Assembly: GCF_005503555.1 (NCBI RefSeq)
Contig: NZ_SCNG01000006.1
Coordinates: 289,811 to 353,810, forward strand
Length of the DNA stretch: 64,000 bases
Direction of reading: 5' to 3'
Source of the DNA: Rudaea sp. 3F27F6
Lineage (GTDB): Bacteria > Pseudomonadota > Gammaproteobacteria > Xanthomonadales > Rhodanobacteraceae
The notes under the pieces are model-generated. The model made no database searches. It was given only the letters and a program-made list of their open reading frames with translations, and had not been told where the DNA came from. The translations under genes were made by a program, and so were the position numbers. Shown here one piece after another: positions 8,989-17,986 of this stretch (position 1 is the stretch's first letter; every line of letters begins with the position of its first letter).

Positions 8989-9876
8989 ATGTCTGCACGT
9001 TCCGGCTCCGCCCCCATTCTCGTCGCCATCGGCGCGCTGCTCGTCGCCATGGTGTCCTACCAGTGCGGTGCAAGCCTGGCCAAGCACCTGTTCCCGGCGG
9101 TCGGCGCGGCCGGGGCGACCGCGTACCGGCTCGGCCTCAGCGCGGTGCTTCTCATACTGCTGCGGCGACCGTGGCGATCGGCGCCGGCGAAGCCGAATCT
9201 GCGCGCGCTCTGGGGCTACGGCCTTGCGATCGGCGTGATGAACCTCGTGTTCTACATGTCGCTGCGCACGATTCCGCTCGGCATCGCCGTGGCGCTGGAA
9301 TTCACCGGCCCGCTCGCGCTCGCCTTGTTCCACTCGCGCCGTCTGATCGACTTCGTCTGGGTCGCGCTCGTCGTGGTCGGACTGATCCTGTTGCTGCCGC
9401 TCGGCGACGTAGAAAAATCGCTCGATCCGATCGGCGTCATGTACGCGCTCGCCGCCGGCGTGGGCTGGGCGATCTACATCGTGCTCGGACAGAAGGCCGG
9501 CGCCGCTTACGGCGCGAACGCCGTCACCCTGGGCACGTCGATCGGCGCACTCGTGGCAATCCCCGCAGGCTTCGCCCAGGCCGGCACGGCTCTGTTCTCG
9601 ATCGATCTGCTGCCCTATGCCTTCGGTGTCGCCGTGCTCAGCTCGGCGCTGCCGTACACGCTCGAAATGGTCGCGCTGACGCGCATGCCGGCGCGCACGT
9701 TCAGCACCCTGCTGAGCCTGGAGCCGGCGATCGCCGCGCTCGCCGGCGTGGTGTTGCTGAGCGAACACCTGGGCCCAATGCAATGGCTGGCAATCGGCGC
9801 GATCGTGGTAGCAGCGGCGGGCACGGCGCTGAGCGTGCGTCGTCCCACTACCGCCGACGAACCCGTGCCGAACTAG
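8989..9876 (+). CDS. EamA-family exporter (RhtA-like)
   Basis: A 295-residue inner-membrane protein with about ten TM helices forming two EamA repeats. The opening segment (SYQCGASLAKHLFPAVGAAG, TAYRLGLSAVLLILLRRPWR) closely follows the threonine/homoserine exporter RhtA pattern. Members of that group export amino acids or related metabolites. The ATG at 8989 follows the divergent MFS promoter region and is the first start in a good hydrophobic context. The substrate is inferred from family only. Confidence 0.85.
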   Translation: MSARSGSAPILVAIGALLVAMVSYQCGASLAKHLFPAVGAAGATAYRLGLSAVLLILLRRPWRSAPAKPNLRALWGYGLAIGVMNLVFYMSLRTIPLGIAVALEFTGPLALALFHSRRLIDFVWVALVVVGLILLLPLGDVEKSLDPIGVMYALAAGVGWAIYIVLGQKAGAAYGANAVTLGTSIGALVAIPAGFAQAGTALFSIDLLPYAFGVAVLSSALPYTLEMVALTRMPARTFSTLLSLEPAIAALAGVVLLSEHLGPMQWLAIGAIVVAAAGTALSVRRPTTADEPVPN

Positions 9877-9888
9877 CTGCGTTTGGCT

Positions 9889-10674
9889 TCAGCCTTTCTG
9901 TCTGGCCGTGGCGAACAGCACATAGCCGGCAATGACGAAGATCGCGAAATACACCAGTGCCGTCGCGTGAATGTCGAATGCCGGCGCCGGTATTTTGCGC
10001 TCGCTGCCCTCGCCGATGTACTGGAGCATGGTCACAGAATAAGGGCTCAAAGAAGCCCAGCGCGTCGACAACATTCCAAGTGTTCCGACCCAGAGCAGGA
10101 AGCCGGCGCCGATCGGCACCATGGCGTTGCGATAGCGCAGCGCGATGGCGTACTGCAATGCCGCGATCGGCAGGCAGCCGGCGATATAGCCGAAATCGTC
10201 GAGCACAAAGTCGCGCCACGGAATCGGGGCGATCGGCATCTGCAAGCCCGGCACGATCACTGCCGGTATCGCTGCGGTCAGCCAAGTCGCCACGCTGAAC
10301 AAGGCGACGAACAGCAACAGCATCGACAATATGATCGCGAGTTTGCAGAAATAGATCGTCGCTTTGCTCACCGGCAGCGCGTGTACCTGCTTCCAGGCGT
10401 TGTTGCGAAATTCGATCTGCACGATCAGGCTGGTCGCGAGCACGGCGCCCATCGGCAAGAAGAACACCGCCGAGGATTCCCAGGCGCTGTGCCATAGCCG
10501 CGTCCAATAGTCGGCACTCGCGTGCAACGCCGGCAGCTCGCGATAGCGCAGCAAACGCAGCGCGAGAATGATCGCCGGCGTGAACAATGCACCGGCAACA
10601 ACCATCCACATCGCCAGGCTGCGGCGCTGCTTCAACCACTCGCCGCGCAGTACGTCGAAAAATGTCGCGGTCAT
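9889..10674 (-). CDS. ABC-2 type transporter permease
   Basis: A 261-residue permease with six predicted TM helices, beginning MTATFFDVLRGEWLKQRRSLAMW, which is the usual ABC-2 N-terminus with an amphipathic coupling segment. It is the partner of the ATPase encoded immediately upstream: its ATG overlaps the ATPase stop by four bases. The pair resembles bacitracin/lantibiotic-type or MutE/G-like exporters with separate NBD and TMD, but no substrate can be named. The gene ends 12 bp from the convergent EamA stop. Confidence 0.85.
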   Translation of the reverse strand: MTATFFDVLRGEWLKQRRSLAMWMVVAGALFTPAIILALRLLRYRELPALHASADYWTRLWHSAWESSAVFFLPMGAVLATSLIVQIEFRNNAWKQVHALPVSKATIYFCKLAIILSMLLLFVALFSVATWLTAAIPAVIVPGLQMPIAPIPWRDFVLDDFGYIAGCLPIAALQYAIALRYRNAMVPIGAGFLLWVGTLGMLSTRWASLSPYSVTMLQYIGEGSERKIPAPAFDIHATALVYFAIFVIAGYVLFATARQKG

Positions 10675-11594
10675 GCGGCCTCCTTCACGCCGACGTCTTC
10701 GACCATGCCCATGAAGATGCTTTCGAGGTCACCGCGCACAGCGGCGACTTCGTGGACGCCGATGCCCGCACGCACCACGTCGCGGACAATCGCTGCAACA
10801 GCCACATCGTCGAGCGCAGGAAGGAGAAGGCCCCGCTCGGTCGACCTTGCACGGCATCCGTGCTGCATCAGGATCGTCGCCGCAGCGCGGTCGTCACCGG
10901 TGCGCAACGCGGTCGATTGCAGTCCGCGCTGGCGCTCGCACAGTTCGCGCAGGGTTCCCTGAAATCTCAATCGGCCGCGATGCAGGATACCGACGTGGGT
11001 CGCGAGCTTCTCGACCTCCGCGAGCAGATGGCTCGACACGAGCAGGGTGACGCCGCGCTCGCGATTGAGCCGCTGCAGCAGTTCGCGCATTTCGACGATG
11101 CCGCCCGGATCGAGGCCGTTGGTCGGCTCGTCGAGGATCACGAATTCCGGCTCGTGCAGTATCGCGATGGCGATGCCGAGCCGCTGCTTCATGCCGAGCG
11201 AAAACTGCGCCGTACGCTTGCGCCCGACATCCGCAAGCCCGACCAGGGCCAGTACGTCGTCGATGCGCTGCCGCGGACAGTGCAGGATTCGCTGCAAGAG
11301 CAACAGATTTTCGCGCGCGCTCAGATGATCGTAGAACGACGGGCTTTCGATCATCGAGCCGACCCGGCGCAGGATCGCGCAGCGGTCGTCCTGCAGGCGT
11401 TTGCCGAAGATTTCGATCTCGCCCTGCTGCTTGGTCAGCAGACCCAGCACCAGCCTGAGCGTCGTGGTCTTGCCGGCGCCGTTTGGGCCGAGAAAACCGT
11501 AGATGCTTCTTTGGGGAACTTGCAGATCGATGCCGTCGAGAACGACATCGTGGCGATAGCGGTATACGAGGTGGCGGGTTTGCAGACAAAACAT
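10671..11594 (-). CDS. ABC transporter ATP-binding protein
   Basis: A 307-residue ABC ATPase. Walker A is GPNGAGKT (about residues 36-43); the signature is FSLGMKQR, and Walker B with the catalytic Glu is FVILDEPTNGLDPGG. The C-terminal about 80 residues form an accessory domain seen in CcmA/BcrA-type ATPases. It is translationally coupled to the downstream permease. Upstream it faces the DUF2975/XRE pair across a region with two matched 21-bp operators, so it may share control with that pair. Substrate unknown. Confidence 0.9.
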   Translation of the reverse strand: MFCLQTRHLVYRYRHDVVLDGIDLQVPQRSIYGFLGPNGAGKTTTLRLVLGLLTKQQGEIEIFGKRLQDDRCAILRRVGSMIESPSFYDHLSARENLLLLQRILHCPRQRIDDVLALVGLADVGRKRTAQFSLGMKQRLGIAIAILHEPEFVILDEPTNGLDPGGIVEMRELLQRLNRERGVTLLVSSHLLAEVEKLATHVGILHRGRLRFQGTLRELCERQRGLQSTALRTGDDRAAATILMQHGCRARSTERGLLLPALDDVAVAAIVRDVVRAGIGVHEVAAVRGDLESIFMGMVEDVGVKEAA

Positions 11595-11659
11595 ATGGCG
11601 GCCTATGCGCGAGAAGGATGGCTCGCCGGCGGCAGCCGGCGCGGGTTTCGCAAGACAAA

Positions 11660-11680
11660 AATTTAGCTTTGAGTTAAATT
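11660..11680. promoter_or_regulatory. Candidate XRE operator, copy 1
   Basis: A 21-bp imperfect palindrome whose arms are AATTTA and TTAAATT. It matches copy 2 in both arms. The AT-rich site stands out in otherwise GC-rich DNA and lies between the divergent ABC and DUF2975/XRE genes. Confidence 0.6.
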
Positions 11681-11692
11681 ACTCTCGCAAAA

Positions 11693-11713
11693 AATTTAAG
11701 TCAAACTTAAATT
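11693..11713. promoter_or_regulatory. Candidate XRE operator, copy 2
   Basis: A perfect palindrome with arms AATTTAAG and CTTAAATT around TCAAA, just 12 bp before the GTG start of the DUF2975 gene. Its centre is 33 bp (about three helical turns) from the centre of copy 1, which favours cooperative binding on one DNA face. Confidence 0.65.
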
Positions 11714-11724
11714 TCGGAGACGCC

Positions 11725-12231
11725 GTGTCACAATCCAGCCTTCCCGCCCCTCTGCGTGCCCGCAGCCGTGCCCTCGCCCGATGGCTGACCCTGCTGCTCG
11801 CGACCCTGAGTTTGTTGCTGTTGGCCGAACGCTTCAGTGCGGCCGGCATTGCGCTCTATCGCAACGACGCCGATGCCGGAACGTTCGGCCGCTTCGGTGC
11901 GCAGTTCGCCGCGGCCATTCCTGAAGCCTGCTATTTGATGGCGCTCTGGTGGATTCGCGCGGCGCTGCTCGAATTTGCCGACGGCGCGTTCCACACGCCG
12001 GTGATCGCCACGGCTCTGCGCAGAGTGGGCGTGACGCTCACGGTCGGCGCCGCAGTCGCGCTGTTTCTCGTGCCCGGCCTGCAGCGCCTATTTGGCGCCG
12101 GGCCGGGCTATCTGATTGCCTACGACATCGGCAGCGTCGCCCTGTGCGCGCTCGGCTGGTCGCTCGCCATGCTCGCGCAGGTGCTCAAGCGCGCCGCCGA
12201 AGTGCAATCCGAGCTCGACGAGATTTTCTGA
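11725..12231 (+). CDS. DUF2975-type membrane protein
   Basis: A 168-residue inner-membrane protein with about four TM helices (near residues 20-38, 62-80, 98-118 and 132-152). It matches the small DUF2975 proteins that are usually encoded directly before a YozG-like XRE regulator, as here: its TGA stop shares one base with the regulator's ATG. The GTG at 11725 follows CGGAGA. An upstream in-frame ATG at 11605 would run through the operator repeats and is rejected. The function of DUF2975 is not known; context suggests a membrane sensor or antagonist of the regulator. Confidence 0.75.
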   Translation: MSQSSLPAPLRARSRALARWLTLLLATLSLLLLAERFSAAGIALYRNDADAGTFGRFGAQFAAAIPEACYLMALWWIRAALLEFADGAFHTPVIATALRRVGVTLTVGAAVALFLVPGLQRLFGAGPGYLIAYDIGSVALCALGWSLAMLAQVLKRAAEVQSELDEIF

Positions 12232-12476
12232 TGCCCGTCCGAATCACTCTCGATGCGCTGCTCGCACGCAAGGGCCTCAAGGCGAAACAGGTCGCCGCGC
12301 AGATCGGCGTCAGCGAGACCCATCTCTCGCTGTTCCGCTCGGGCAAGGTCCGCGGCGTGCGCTTCGCCACCCTGGCGAAACTCTGCGCAGTCCTCGAATG
12401 CCAGCCGGGCGACCTCATCGCCTACGATGCAGATCCAGCCGATCTGGCCGCGACGGACAGCACTGATGACGATTGA
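12231..12476 (+). CDS. XRE-family transcriptional regulator (YozG-like)
   Basis: An 81-residue Cro/C1-type protein made almost wholly of one helix-turn-helix domain (about residues 4-62: LDALLARKGLKAKQVAAQIG, then VSETHLSLFRSGK). The acidic tail is disordered. It overlaps the DUF2975 stop by one base, so both are made together. The twin AT-rich palindromes before DUF2975 are the obvious candidate targets, giving autoregulation and possible control of the divergent ABC exporter. Confidence 0.85.
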   Translation: MPVRITLDALLARKGLKAKQVAAQIGVSETHLSLFRSGKVRGVRFATLAKLCAVLECQPGDLIAYDADPADLAATDSTDDD

Positions 12477-12667
12477 ACGCCCTGCGTCGGCATCGCGGAT
12501 ATCGTTCGCTGCATTGCGGCCCGCGCCGTCCAAGAAGCCGATCCGATCGACCGCGGGAACCATTTTGTCGCCGGCGGAAATGAAACTGCTCGCGTAATCG
12601 CGTAACTTCCACCTGGGCAGGCGAACTTTGCCACCCGATACGACGGCCGAATGAAGGAGCGACACGC

Positions 12668-13750
12668 ATGAGCCAACAGATTCGACACAATCCGCTGTGG
12701 ACGCTGGCGGTGCCGCCGCTCGGCATCGCCCTGCTCGCGTTGTCCTGGGCCGTGCCTGGGCTGCCGGGCGTCCTCGTCCTGCTCGTGCTCGGACTCGTCG
12801 GCAGCGTGATCGCGTCGGTGCATCACGCCGAGGTGATCGCACACCGCGTCGGCGAGCCGTTCGGCACCCTCGTGCTCGCGCTCGCGGTCACCGTGATCGA
12901 GGTCGCGCTGATCGTGTCGATGATGTTGTCCGGCGGCGAGTCCACCTCGGGTCTCGCCCGCGACACTGTATTCGCCGCGGTGATGATTATCCTCAACGGC
13001 CTGATCGGCGCCAGCCTGCTCGTTGGCGGCCGCCGGCATCGCGTGCAGGACTTCAAGCTCGAAGGCATCAACGCCGCGCTCGGCACGCTCACCGTCATCG
13101 TCGTGTTCACCCTGATCCTGCCGAATTTCTCGACCAGCACGCCGGGCCCGATCTACACGCGCAGCCAATTGCTCTTCGTCGCTGCGGCGACCCTGGTACT
13201 GTTCGCCGCGTTCACCGTGTTCCAGACCGTGCGCCATCGCGACTACTTTCTGCCGGCGAAAGGCGATCCCGACGAACATGCGACGCAGCCGACCAACCAG
13301 GAGGCGATGACCAGCCTCGGCCTGCTGCTCGTCGCCCTCGTCGCCGTGGTGCTGAGCGCGAAAGGCATCTCGCCGTCGATGGAAGCAGCGCTGCAGGCCG
13401 CCGGCGCGCCGGCCGCGACGGTAGGCATTCTCATTGCCGCGATCGTGCTGCTGCCCGAGAGCGTCGCCGCGATCCGCGCCGCGCATGCGAATCGCCTGCA
13501 AACCAGCCTCAATCTCGCGATCGGTTCGGCCATTGCGAGCATCGGCCTGACCGTGCCCACCGTCGCCGTGCTCTCGGTGATGATGGGCTGGCCGCTCGCG
13601 CTCGGCGTCGACAACAAGTCGACCGTGCTGCTGATCCTGTCGCTGTTCGTCGTCTCGATCTCGCTGCGCACCGGCCGCACGACGATGCTGCCCGGCGTGG
13701 TTCATCTGGTCCTGTTCGCCGCGTATTTGTTCCTCAGTTTCGTGCCGTAG
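12668..13750 (+). CDS. chaA: Calcium/proton (ionic) antiporter, ChaA type
   Basis: A 360-residue CaCA-superfamily antiporter with about 11 TM helices. Two inverted alpha repeats are visible, with acidic motifs HHAEVIAHRVGEPFGTLVLA (about 55-75) plus TVIEVALI, and LLPESVAAIRAAHANRLQTS (about 260-280). These are the cation-binding Glu motifs of ChaA-type Ca2+/H+ and Na+/H+ exchangers. A hydrophilic loop lies near residues 190-210. The ATG follows GAAGGAG. It stands alone between the XRE gene and a convergent EamA gene. Confidence 0.88.
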   Translation: MSQQIRHNPLWTLAVPPLGIALLALSWAVPGLPGVLVLLVLGLVGSVIASVHHAEVIAHRVGEPFGTLVLALAVTVIEVALIVSMMLSGGESTSGLARDTVFAAVMIILNGLIGASLLVGGRRHRVQDFKLEGINAALGTLTVIVVFTLILPNFSTSTPGPIYTRSQLLFVAAATLVLFAAFTVFQTVRHRDYFLPAKGDPDEHATQPTNQEAMTSLGLLLVALVAVVLSAKGISPSMEAALQAAGAPAATVGILIAAIVLLPESVAAIRAAHANRLQTSLNLAIGSAIASIGLTVPTVAVLSVMMGWPLALGVDNKSTVLLILSLFVVSISLRTGRTTMLPGVVHLVLFAAYLFLSFVP

Positions 13751-13818
13751 CAAACGCGGTCGGAATAAAACGCGATCGACCTGCGCGGAAAGAGGCTCGA
13801 CGGCGCGCTCGCTCGGCC

Positions 13819-14682
13819 TCAGGTGGCGAATTTCTTCGCGCCGCTGACGCAGACCACGGCGCCCAAGGTCACGAGCAGCATCGCCGAACTCACGGTTTCG
13901 TGCAGCAGCAGCGCGGCAAGCGCGAGACCAAAGAACGGTTGCAGCAACTGCAACTGGCCAACCGCGGCGATGCCGCCCTGGACGAGACCGCGGTACCAGA
14001 ACACGAAACCGATCAGCATGCTGAAGAGCGAGACGTAGGCGAGTCCGAACCAAGCCGGTGCCCTCACCTGCGCGAACGACGCAGGCATCGAGAAGATCGC
14101 CGCAGGCAGCATCACCGGCAGCGCCAACACCAGGGCCCAGCAGATGACCTGCCAGCCACCGAGGTCACGCGACAACCGCGCACCTTCCGCGTAGCCGAGG
14201 CCGCAGACGACGATCGCGGCGAGCATTAGCAGATCGCCGGTCAGCGAAGCCTCGATGCCGCCCCAGGCCGCGTAGCCAACGACGAAGGCGCTGCCGAGCA
14301 GCGAGAACAGCCAGAACGCCGGCCGCGGGCGTTCGCCGCCGCGGATCACGCCGAAGACAGCGGTGCACAGCGGCAGCAGTCCGACGAAGACGATCGAATG
14401 CGCCGAAGAGACGTGCTGCAAAGCCAGCGCGGTAAACAACGGAAAACCGACCACCACGCCGAACGCGACGACGGCCAGTGACGGCAGCTCTGCCCGGGTC
14501 GGCCAATGCTGGCGCAGCCCCAACAGCAGCGCCCCACCGAGCAAGGCGGCGATGCTCGCTCTCGCGCAGGTTAGAAACACCGGATCCAAATCCAGCACCG
14601 CCGCGCGCGTCGCCGGCAGCGAGCCGGCGAAGATGGCGACGCCGATGAAACCGTTGAGCCAGCCGCTTGCCGTTTTGTCCAT
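13819..14682 (-). CDS. EamA-family transporter under MocR control
   Basis: A 287-residue DMT exporter with about ten TM helices in two EamA repeats (GFIGVAIFAGSLPATRAAVLDL at the N-terminus; FWYRGLVQGGIAAVGQLQLLQP near the C-terminus). It is divergently transcribed from the MocR regulator with 129 bp between them, a common arrangement in which the MocR protein controls the exporter. The exported metabolite is unknown; a vitamin B6-, amino acid- or amine-related compound would fit the regulator's PLP domain. Confidence 0.85.
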   Translation of the reverse strand: MDKTASGWLNGFIGVAIFAGSLPATRAAVLDLDPVFLTCARASIAALLGGALLLGLRQHWPTRAELPSLAVVAFGVVVGFPLFTALALQHVSSAHSIVFVGLLPLCTAVFGVIRGGERPRPAFWLFSLLGSAFVVGYAAWGGIEASLTGDLLMLAAIVVCGLGYAEGARLSRDLGGWQVICWALVLALPVMLPAAIFSMPASFAQVRAPAWFGLAYVSLFSMLIGFVFWYRGLVQGGIAAVGQLQLLQPFFGLALAALLLHETVSSAMLLVTLGAVVCVSGAKKFAT

Positions 14683-14811
14683 TGCCGATGCCGTTTTCGA
14701 TGGCTTGGTAGTACATCACGCGCGCCTTGGCTCGGCCACGCACAGTGCAATACAATTTCAAGTAACTGTTATGCTCTGAATGACCGTACAGATCGGACCA
14801 GAATTGAGCCC

Positions 14812-16194
14812 ATGAAGCCGCAGCGAACGCGCATCGACGTTGTGATGGAGGCGATCCGCGCGAAGATCGCGTCGCGCTCCTATCTGCCGGGCATGCGCCT
14901 GCCCTCGGTGCGTGCGCAGGCGAAAACGATGGGGCTGTCGGTATCGACCGTGGTCGAAGCCTACGAACGGCTCGCCGCCGAAGAAGTCATCGCCGCGCGG
15001 CCCGGCTCGGGCTTCTACGTTTCCGGGCCGATCGCGCCGCTGGCGCTGTCCGAGATCGGCCCGCGTCTCGACCGCGAAGTCGATCCACTCTGGGTATCGC
15101 GCCAGTCGCTCGAAGCCGACACGTCGATGCTCAAGCCGGGCTGCGGCTGGCTTCCGCCCTCGTGGATGTACGAAGCCGGCATGCGCCGCGCCCTGCGCGT
15201 CGCCGCACGCGCCGACGCGACGGTGCTCGCCGACTACGCCACGCCGCTCGGGCTGCCCGCGCTGCGCCAGCTTCTCACCCGGCGGCTTGCCGCGAGCGAC
15301 ATCGACGCGACGCCCGAACGAATCCTGCTGACCGAATCCGGCACCCAGGCCGTCGATCTGATCTGCCGTTTCTTCCTTGAACCGGGCGACACCGTACTCG
15401 TGGACGATCCGTGCTACTTCAACTTCCACGCCTTGCTGCGCGCGCATCGCGCGAAAGCGATCGGTGTGCCGTTCACGCCGAACGGACCCGACCTCGCCGC
15501 CTTCGAAGCCGCGCTGCGCGAACACTCGCCGCGCCTCTACCTCACCAACTCCGGCATCCACAATCCCACCGGCGCCGCGCTGTCGCCGGTCGTCGCGCAT
15601 CGCCTGCTCAAGCTGGCCGAAGACTCCAACCTGATCATCGTCGAAGACGACATCTTCGCCGACTTCGAAACCGACCCGGCACCGCGACTGGCCGCGTTCG
15701 ACGGCCTCGCGCGCGTGATCCACATCGGCAGTTTCTCGAAGACGATTTCGGCCTCGTTGCGCTGCGGATTCATCGCGGCGCGCGCCGACTGGATCGACAG
15801 CCTCACCGACCTCAAGATCGCGACCAGCTTCGGCGGCGGCCAGCTCGCTTTTGCCGTTCTGCTCACCGCCCTGACCGACAGCGGCTACCGCAAGCACATG
15901 GAGGCGGTGCGTGTGCGCCTCGCCGCAGCAATGGACAAGACCCTCGCGCGGCTCGAAGCGATGGCCATCTCGCCCTGGATCGTGCCGCGGGCCGGCATGT
16001 TCGTCTGGGCCCGGCTGCCGAAAGGCATCGATGCGGCGAACATCGCACGCTCGTGCCTGCAAGACGGCATCGTGCTCGCGCCGGGCAATGCGTTCAGTCA
16101 GTCGCTCAACGCGAGCGGCTTCCTGCGCTTCAACGTTGCTCAATCATCGAATCCGCGCATCTTCGACGTGCTGGCGCGCGCTTTGGATCGCTAG
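14812..16194 (+). CDS. MocR/GntR-type regulator with aminotransferase domain
   Basis: A 460-residue fusion. Residues about 5-72 are a GntR winged helix (MEAIRAKIASRSYLPGMRLP ... GSGFYV). Residues about 100-455 are a fold-type I aminotransferase domain with the PLP lysine at Lys310 in GSFSKT, the NPTG-type motif HNPTG, and DD before it for the pyridine nitrogen. MocR proteins use PLP as an effector-sensing cofactor and rarely catalyse transamination. It faces the EamA exporter gene. The start is the ATG at 14812, since the DNA-binding domain begins within a few residues. Confidence 0.9.
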   Translation: MKPQRTRIDVVMEAIRAKIASRSYLPGMRLPSVRAQAKTMGLSVSTVVEAYERLAAEEVIAARPGSGFYVSGPIAPLALSEIGPRLDREVDPLWVSRQSLEADTSMLKPGCGWLPPSWMYEAGMRRALRVAARADATVLADYATPLGLPALRQLLTRRLAASDIDATPERILLTESGTQAVDLICRFFLEPGDTVLVDDPCYFNFHALLRAHRAKAIGVPFTPNGPDLAAFEAALREHSPRLYLTNSGIHNPTGAALSPVVAHRLLKLAEDSNLIIVEDDIFADFETDPAPRLAAFDGLARVIHIGSFSKTISASLRCGFIAARADWIDSLTDLKIATSFGGGQLAFAVLLTALTDSGYRKHMEAVRVRLAAAMDKTLARLEAMAISPWIVPRAGMFVWARLPKGIDAANIARSCLQDGIVLAPGNAFSQSLNASGFLRFNVAQSSNPRIFDVLARALDR

Positions 16195-16267
16195 AACTTC
16201 GACCCGGCGAGTCCGCTGCGCGCACGCTATCGCGGAATCCCCGCGCCCTATCCTATTCGCCAGCGAA

Positions 16268-16837
16268 TCAGACGCCCGCAAGAGGAAAGCATTCCATCTG
16301 CTCGTGCCGCCGCTCGCCGTCATGGTGGCTATGGATAAGTTCAAATTCAGTCACACGCCAGCGGATCGGCGCAACAGATACTTGAGCAGCCCATGCTTCG
16401 GACGAACGCGAAACGGTGAGATGCGGTGCATACTGTTTCGGCGCACGCAGACCGTTGAATTCTTGCCCGATACGCAGCGACTCATGCAGCGTCCGCAACG
16501 CCCTCGTCGATTCTTCGTCAGGCAGCAGGACATTGGGAAATCCGCGACTGCCGTTCGCGTATCCCGTCGCGCGATCCAAGGTCACAAAAAACGGCTCGAT
16601 CTTCACCGTCTGTGCCGACCGTAGAAGTGCGGCTGGCCACGGCTCACGCAGGCGATGAAATCGCCCGATCTCGCACAACGTGATATGAAAATGCCTGCCG
16701 TCGAATATCCGACCGGGCATCCGATGAACCTTCGCCAGCTCGGCCGCGGCGGTCCGGATCGTGTGCTGCACTTCGATCGGGACGTGAATACCGAAGAAGA
16801 TGCTTTCGCTGTGTGGAAACGCGCTCGCGACGGACAT
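16268..16837 (-). CDS. LigT-like 2H phosphoesterase (second paralogue)
   Basis: A 189-residue protein with two His-x-Thr motifs, HITL (about residues 54-57) and HLTV (about 144-147), matching the 2'-5' RNA ligase fold. Its sequence differs clearly from ThpR at 62-643, and the GKP segment is missing. The ATG at 16837 follows GGGAGGCAAC; longer in-frame starts upstream run into the neighbouring VOC gene and are rejected. It lies 29 bp after the two-domain VOC gene in the same orientation, so it may be co-transcribed. Substrate unknown. Confidence 0.75.
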   Translation of the reverse strand: MSVASAFPHSESIFFGIHVPIEVQHTIRTAAAELAKVHRMPGRIFDGRHFHITLCEIGRFHRLREPWPAALLRSAQTVKIEPFFVTLDRATGYANGSRGFPNVLLPDEESTRALRTLHESLRIGQEFNGLRAPKQYAPHLTVSRSSEAWAAQVSVAPIRWRVTEFELIHSHHDGERRHEQMECFPLAGV

Positions 16838-16866
16838 GTTGCCTCCCGATATCGATTCGCAGAACC

Positions 16867-17784
16867 TTACTTCGTGCCCGCCGACGCCGCTTCGAGCTTG
16901 GCGAGATCGAGCTTGCGCATCGACATCACTGCCTGAATGAAGCGTTCGATCCGCTCCGAGTCGCCCGAGGCCATGACTTCGTCGACCAGCATCGGCGAGA
17001 CCTGCCAGGACAAACCGAAGCGGTCTTTGCACCAACCGCAGATTTCGGCCTCCGGCACGCTGGAAAGCTGCGCCCAGTAGCGGTCGATCTCGGCCTGATC
17101 GCGGCACGACAGGAAGAACGAGACCGTTTCGTTGAAACCGAAGCCGTGCGGATGCGCGCTGTCCATCGCGGCGATCCAGGTGTCGCCGATGCGAAAGTCG
17201 GAGAACATCGTCGTGCCTTCGCGGTCGGGCTCGGCGCCGGCCGGATACGGCACGCGTAAGCCTGCACGCGAATCGTCAAATACGGAGCGGTAGAACGCCC
17301 CCGCTTCCTCGGCTTTGCCGCAGACATCGCCGGTGAACATCAGCGCCGGCACGATCGTCGGCCGCGGCTCACCGTCCGGATTGGACAAAATTAATTGCCA
17401 CGATAGCCCAAAGCGATCCTGCACCCAGCCGAAGTGCGGACTGAACGAATAAGCATCGAGCGGCATCAGTGCCCGGCCGCCGTCGCTCAGTGCGGCCCAT
17501 AGCATGTCGAGATGCTCGCGCGCATGCGCATCGCGCGACGGATCGAAATTGACGAGGAACGACAGCGACGGGTTGAAGCGCAGCGTCGAGCCGGCTCTCA
17601 GCGCCATGAAAGGCTGGCCGCACAGACGAAAGTAGAACAGATTGCAATCGCTCGATGGCCCGGTGCGGATGTGGGTCGCGACATCGATATGCGAATCCGG
17701 GAACACCGAGCAATAGAACTCAGTGGCTTCGCGCGCGTCGGTATCGAACCAGAGGCACGGCGTGATCGGCTTTACGAGCGACAT
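16867..17784 (-). CDS. Two-domain VOC protein (PhnB-like)
   Basis: A 305-residue protein with two tandem vicinal-oxygen-chelate domains of the PhnB / 3-demethylubiquinone methyltransferase-like type (about residues 5-135 and 145-270). Each carries the characteristic F-G-W-x-x-D-R-F-G-x-S-W-Q signature (WVQDRFGLSWQL and WCKDRFGLSWQV). Proteins of this type are small dimeric enzymes or binding proteins of largely unknown substrate. The ATG at 17784 follows GGAGACG. It belongs to a run with DUF1801, VOC and AraC genes. Confidence 0.85.
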   Translation of the reverse strand: MSLVKPITPCLWFDTDAREATEFYCSVFPDSHIDVATHIRTGPSSDCNLFYFRLCGQPFMALRAGSTLRFNPSLSFLVNFDPSRDAHAREHLDMLWAALSDGGRALMPLDAYSFSPHFGWVQDRFGLSWQLILSNPDGEPRPTIVPALMFTGDVCGKAEEAGAFYRSVFDDSRAGLRVPYPAGAEPDREGTTMFSDFRIGDTWIAAMDSAHPHGFGFNETVSFFLSCRDQAEIDRYWAQLSSVPEAEICGWCKDRFGLSWQVSPMLVDEVMASGDSERIERFIQAVMSMRKLDLAKLEAASAGTK

Positions 17785-17986
17785 GAGGACGTCTCCTGAT
17801 TTGGGGGCTTCATCATGACGACGATCCAGGCAGCGCGTATTCGACACACTCCGCGCGAAAAATTGTCCGAGGCACGCTGCGTGCCTACCTCTGCGCTTTG
17901 TCGCCGCTTTCTCCACCGAGATATGCGGCACGCTGAGCCAAGATCGTTCCCGCCGACGCGGGAATGATCCGCGATGAAACGCATCT

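Noticed and set aside
12422..14053. Long minus-strand open frame over chaA
   Set aside because: Composition is low-complexity Arg/His/Glu/Asp typical of antisense high-GC frames; ChaA on the plus strand explains the DNA.
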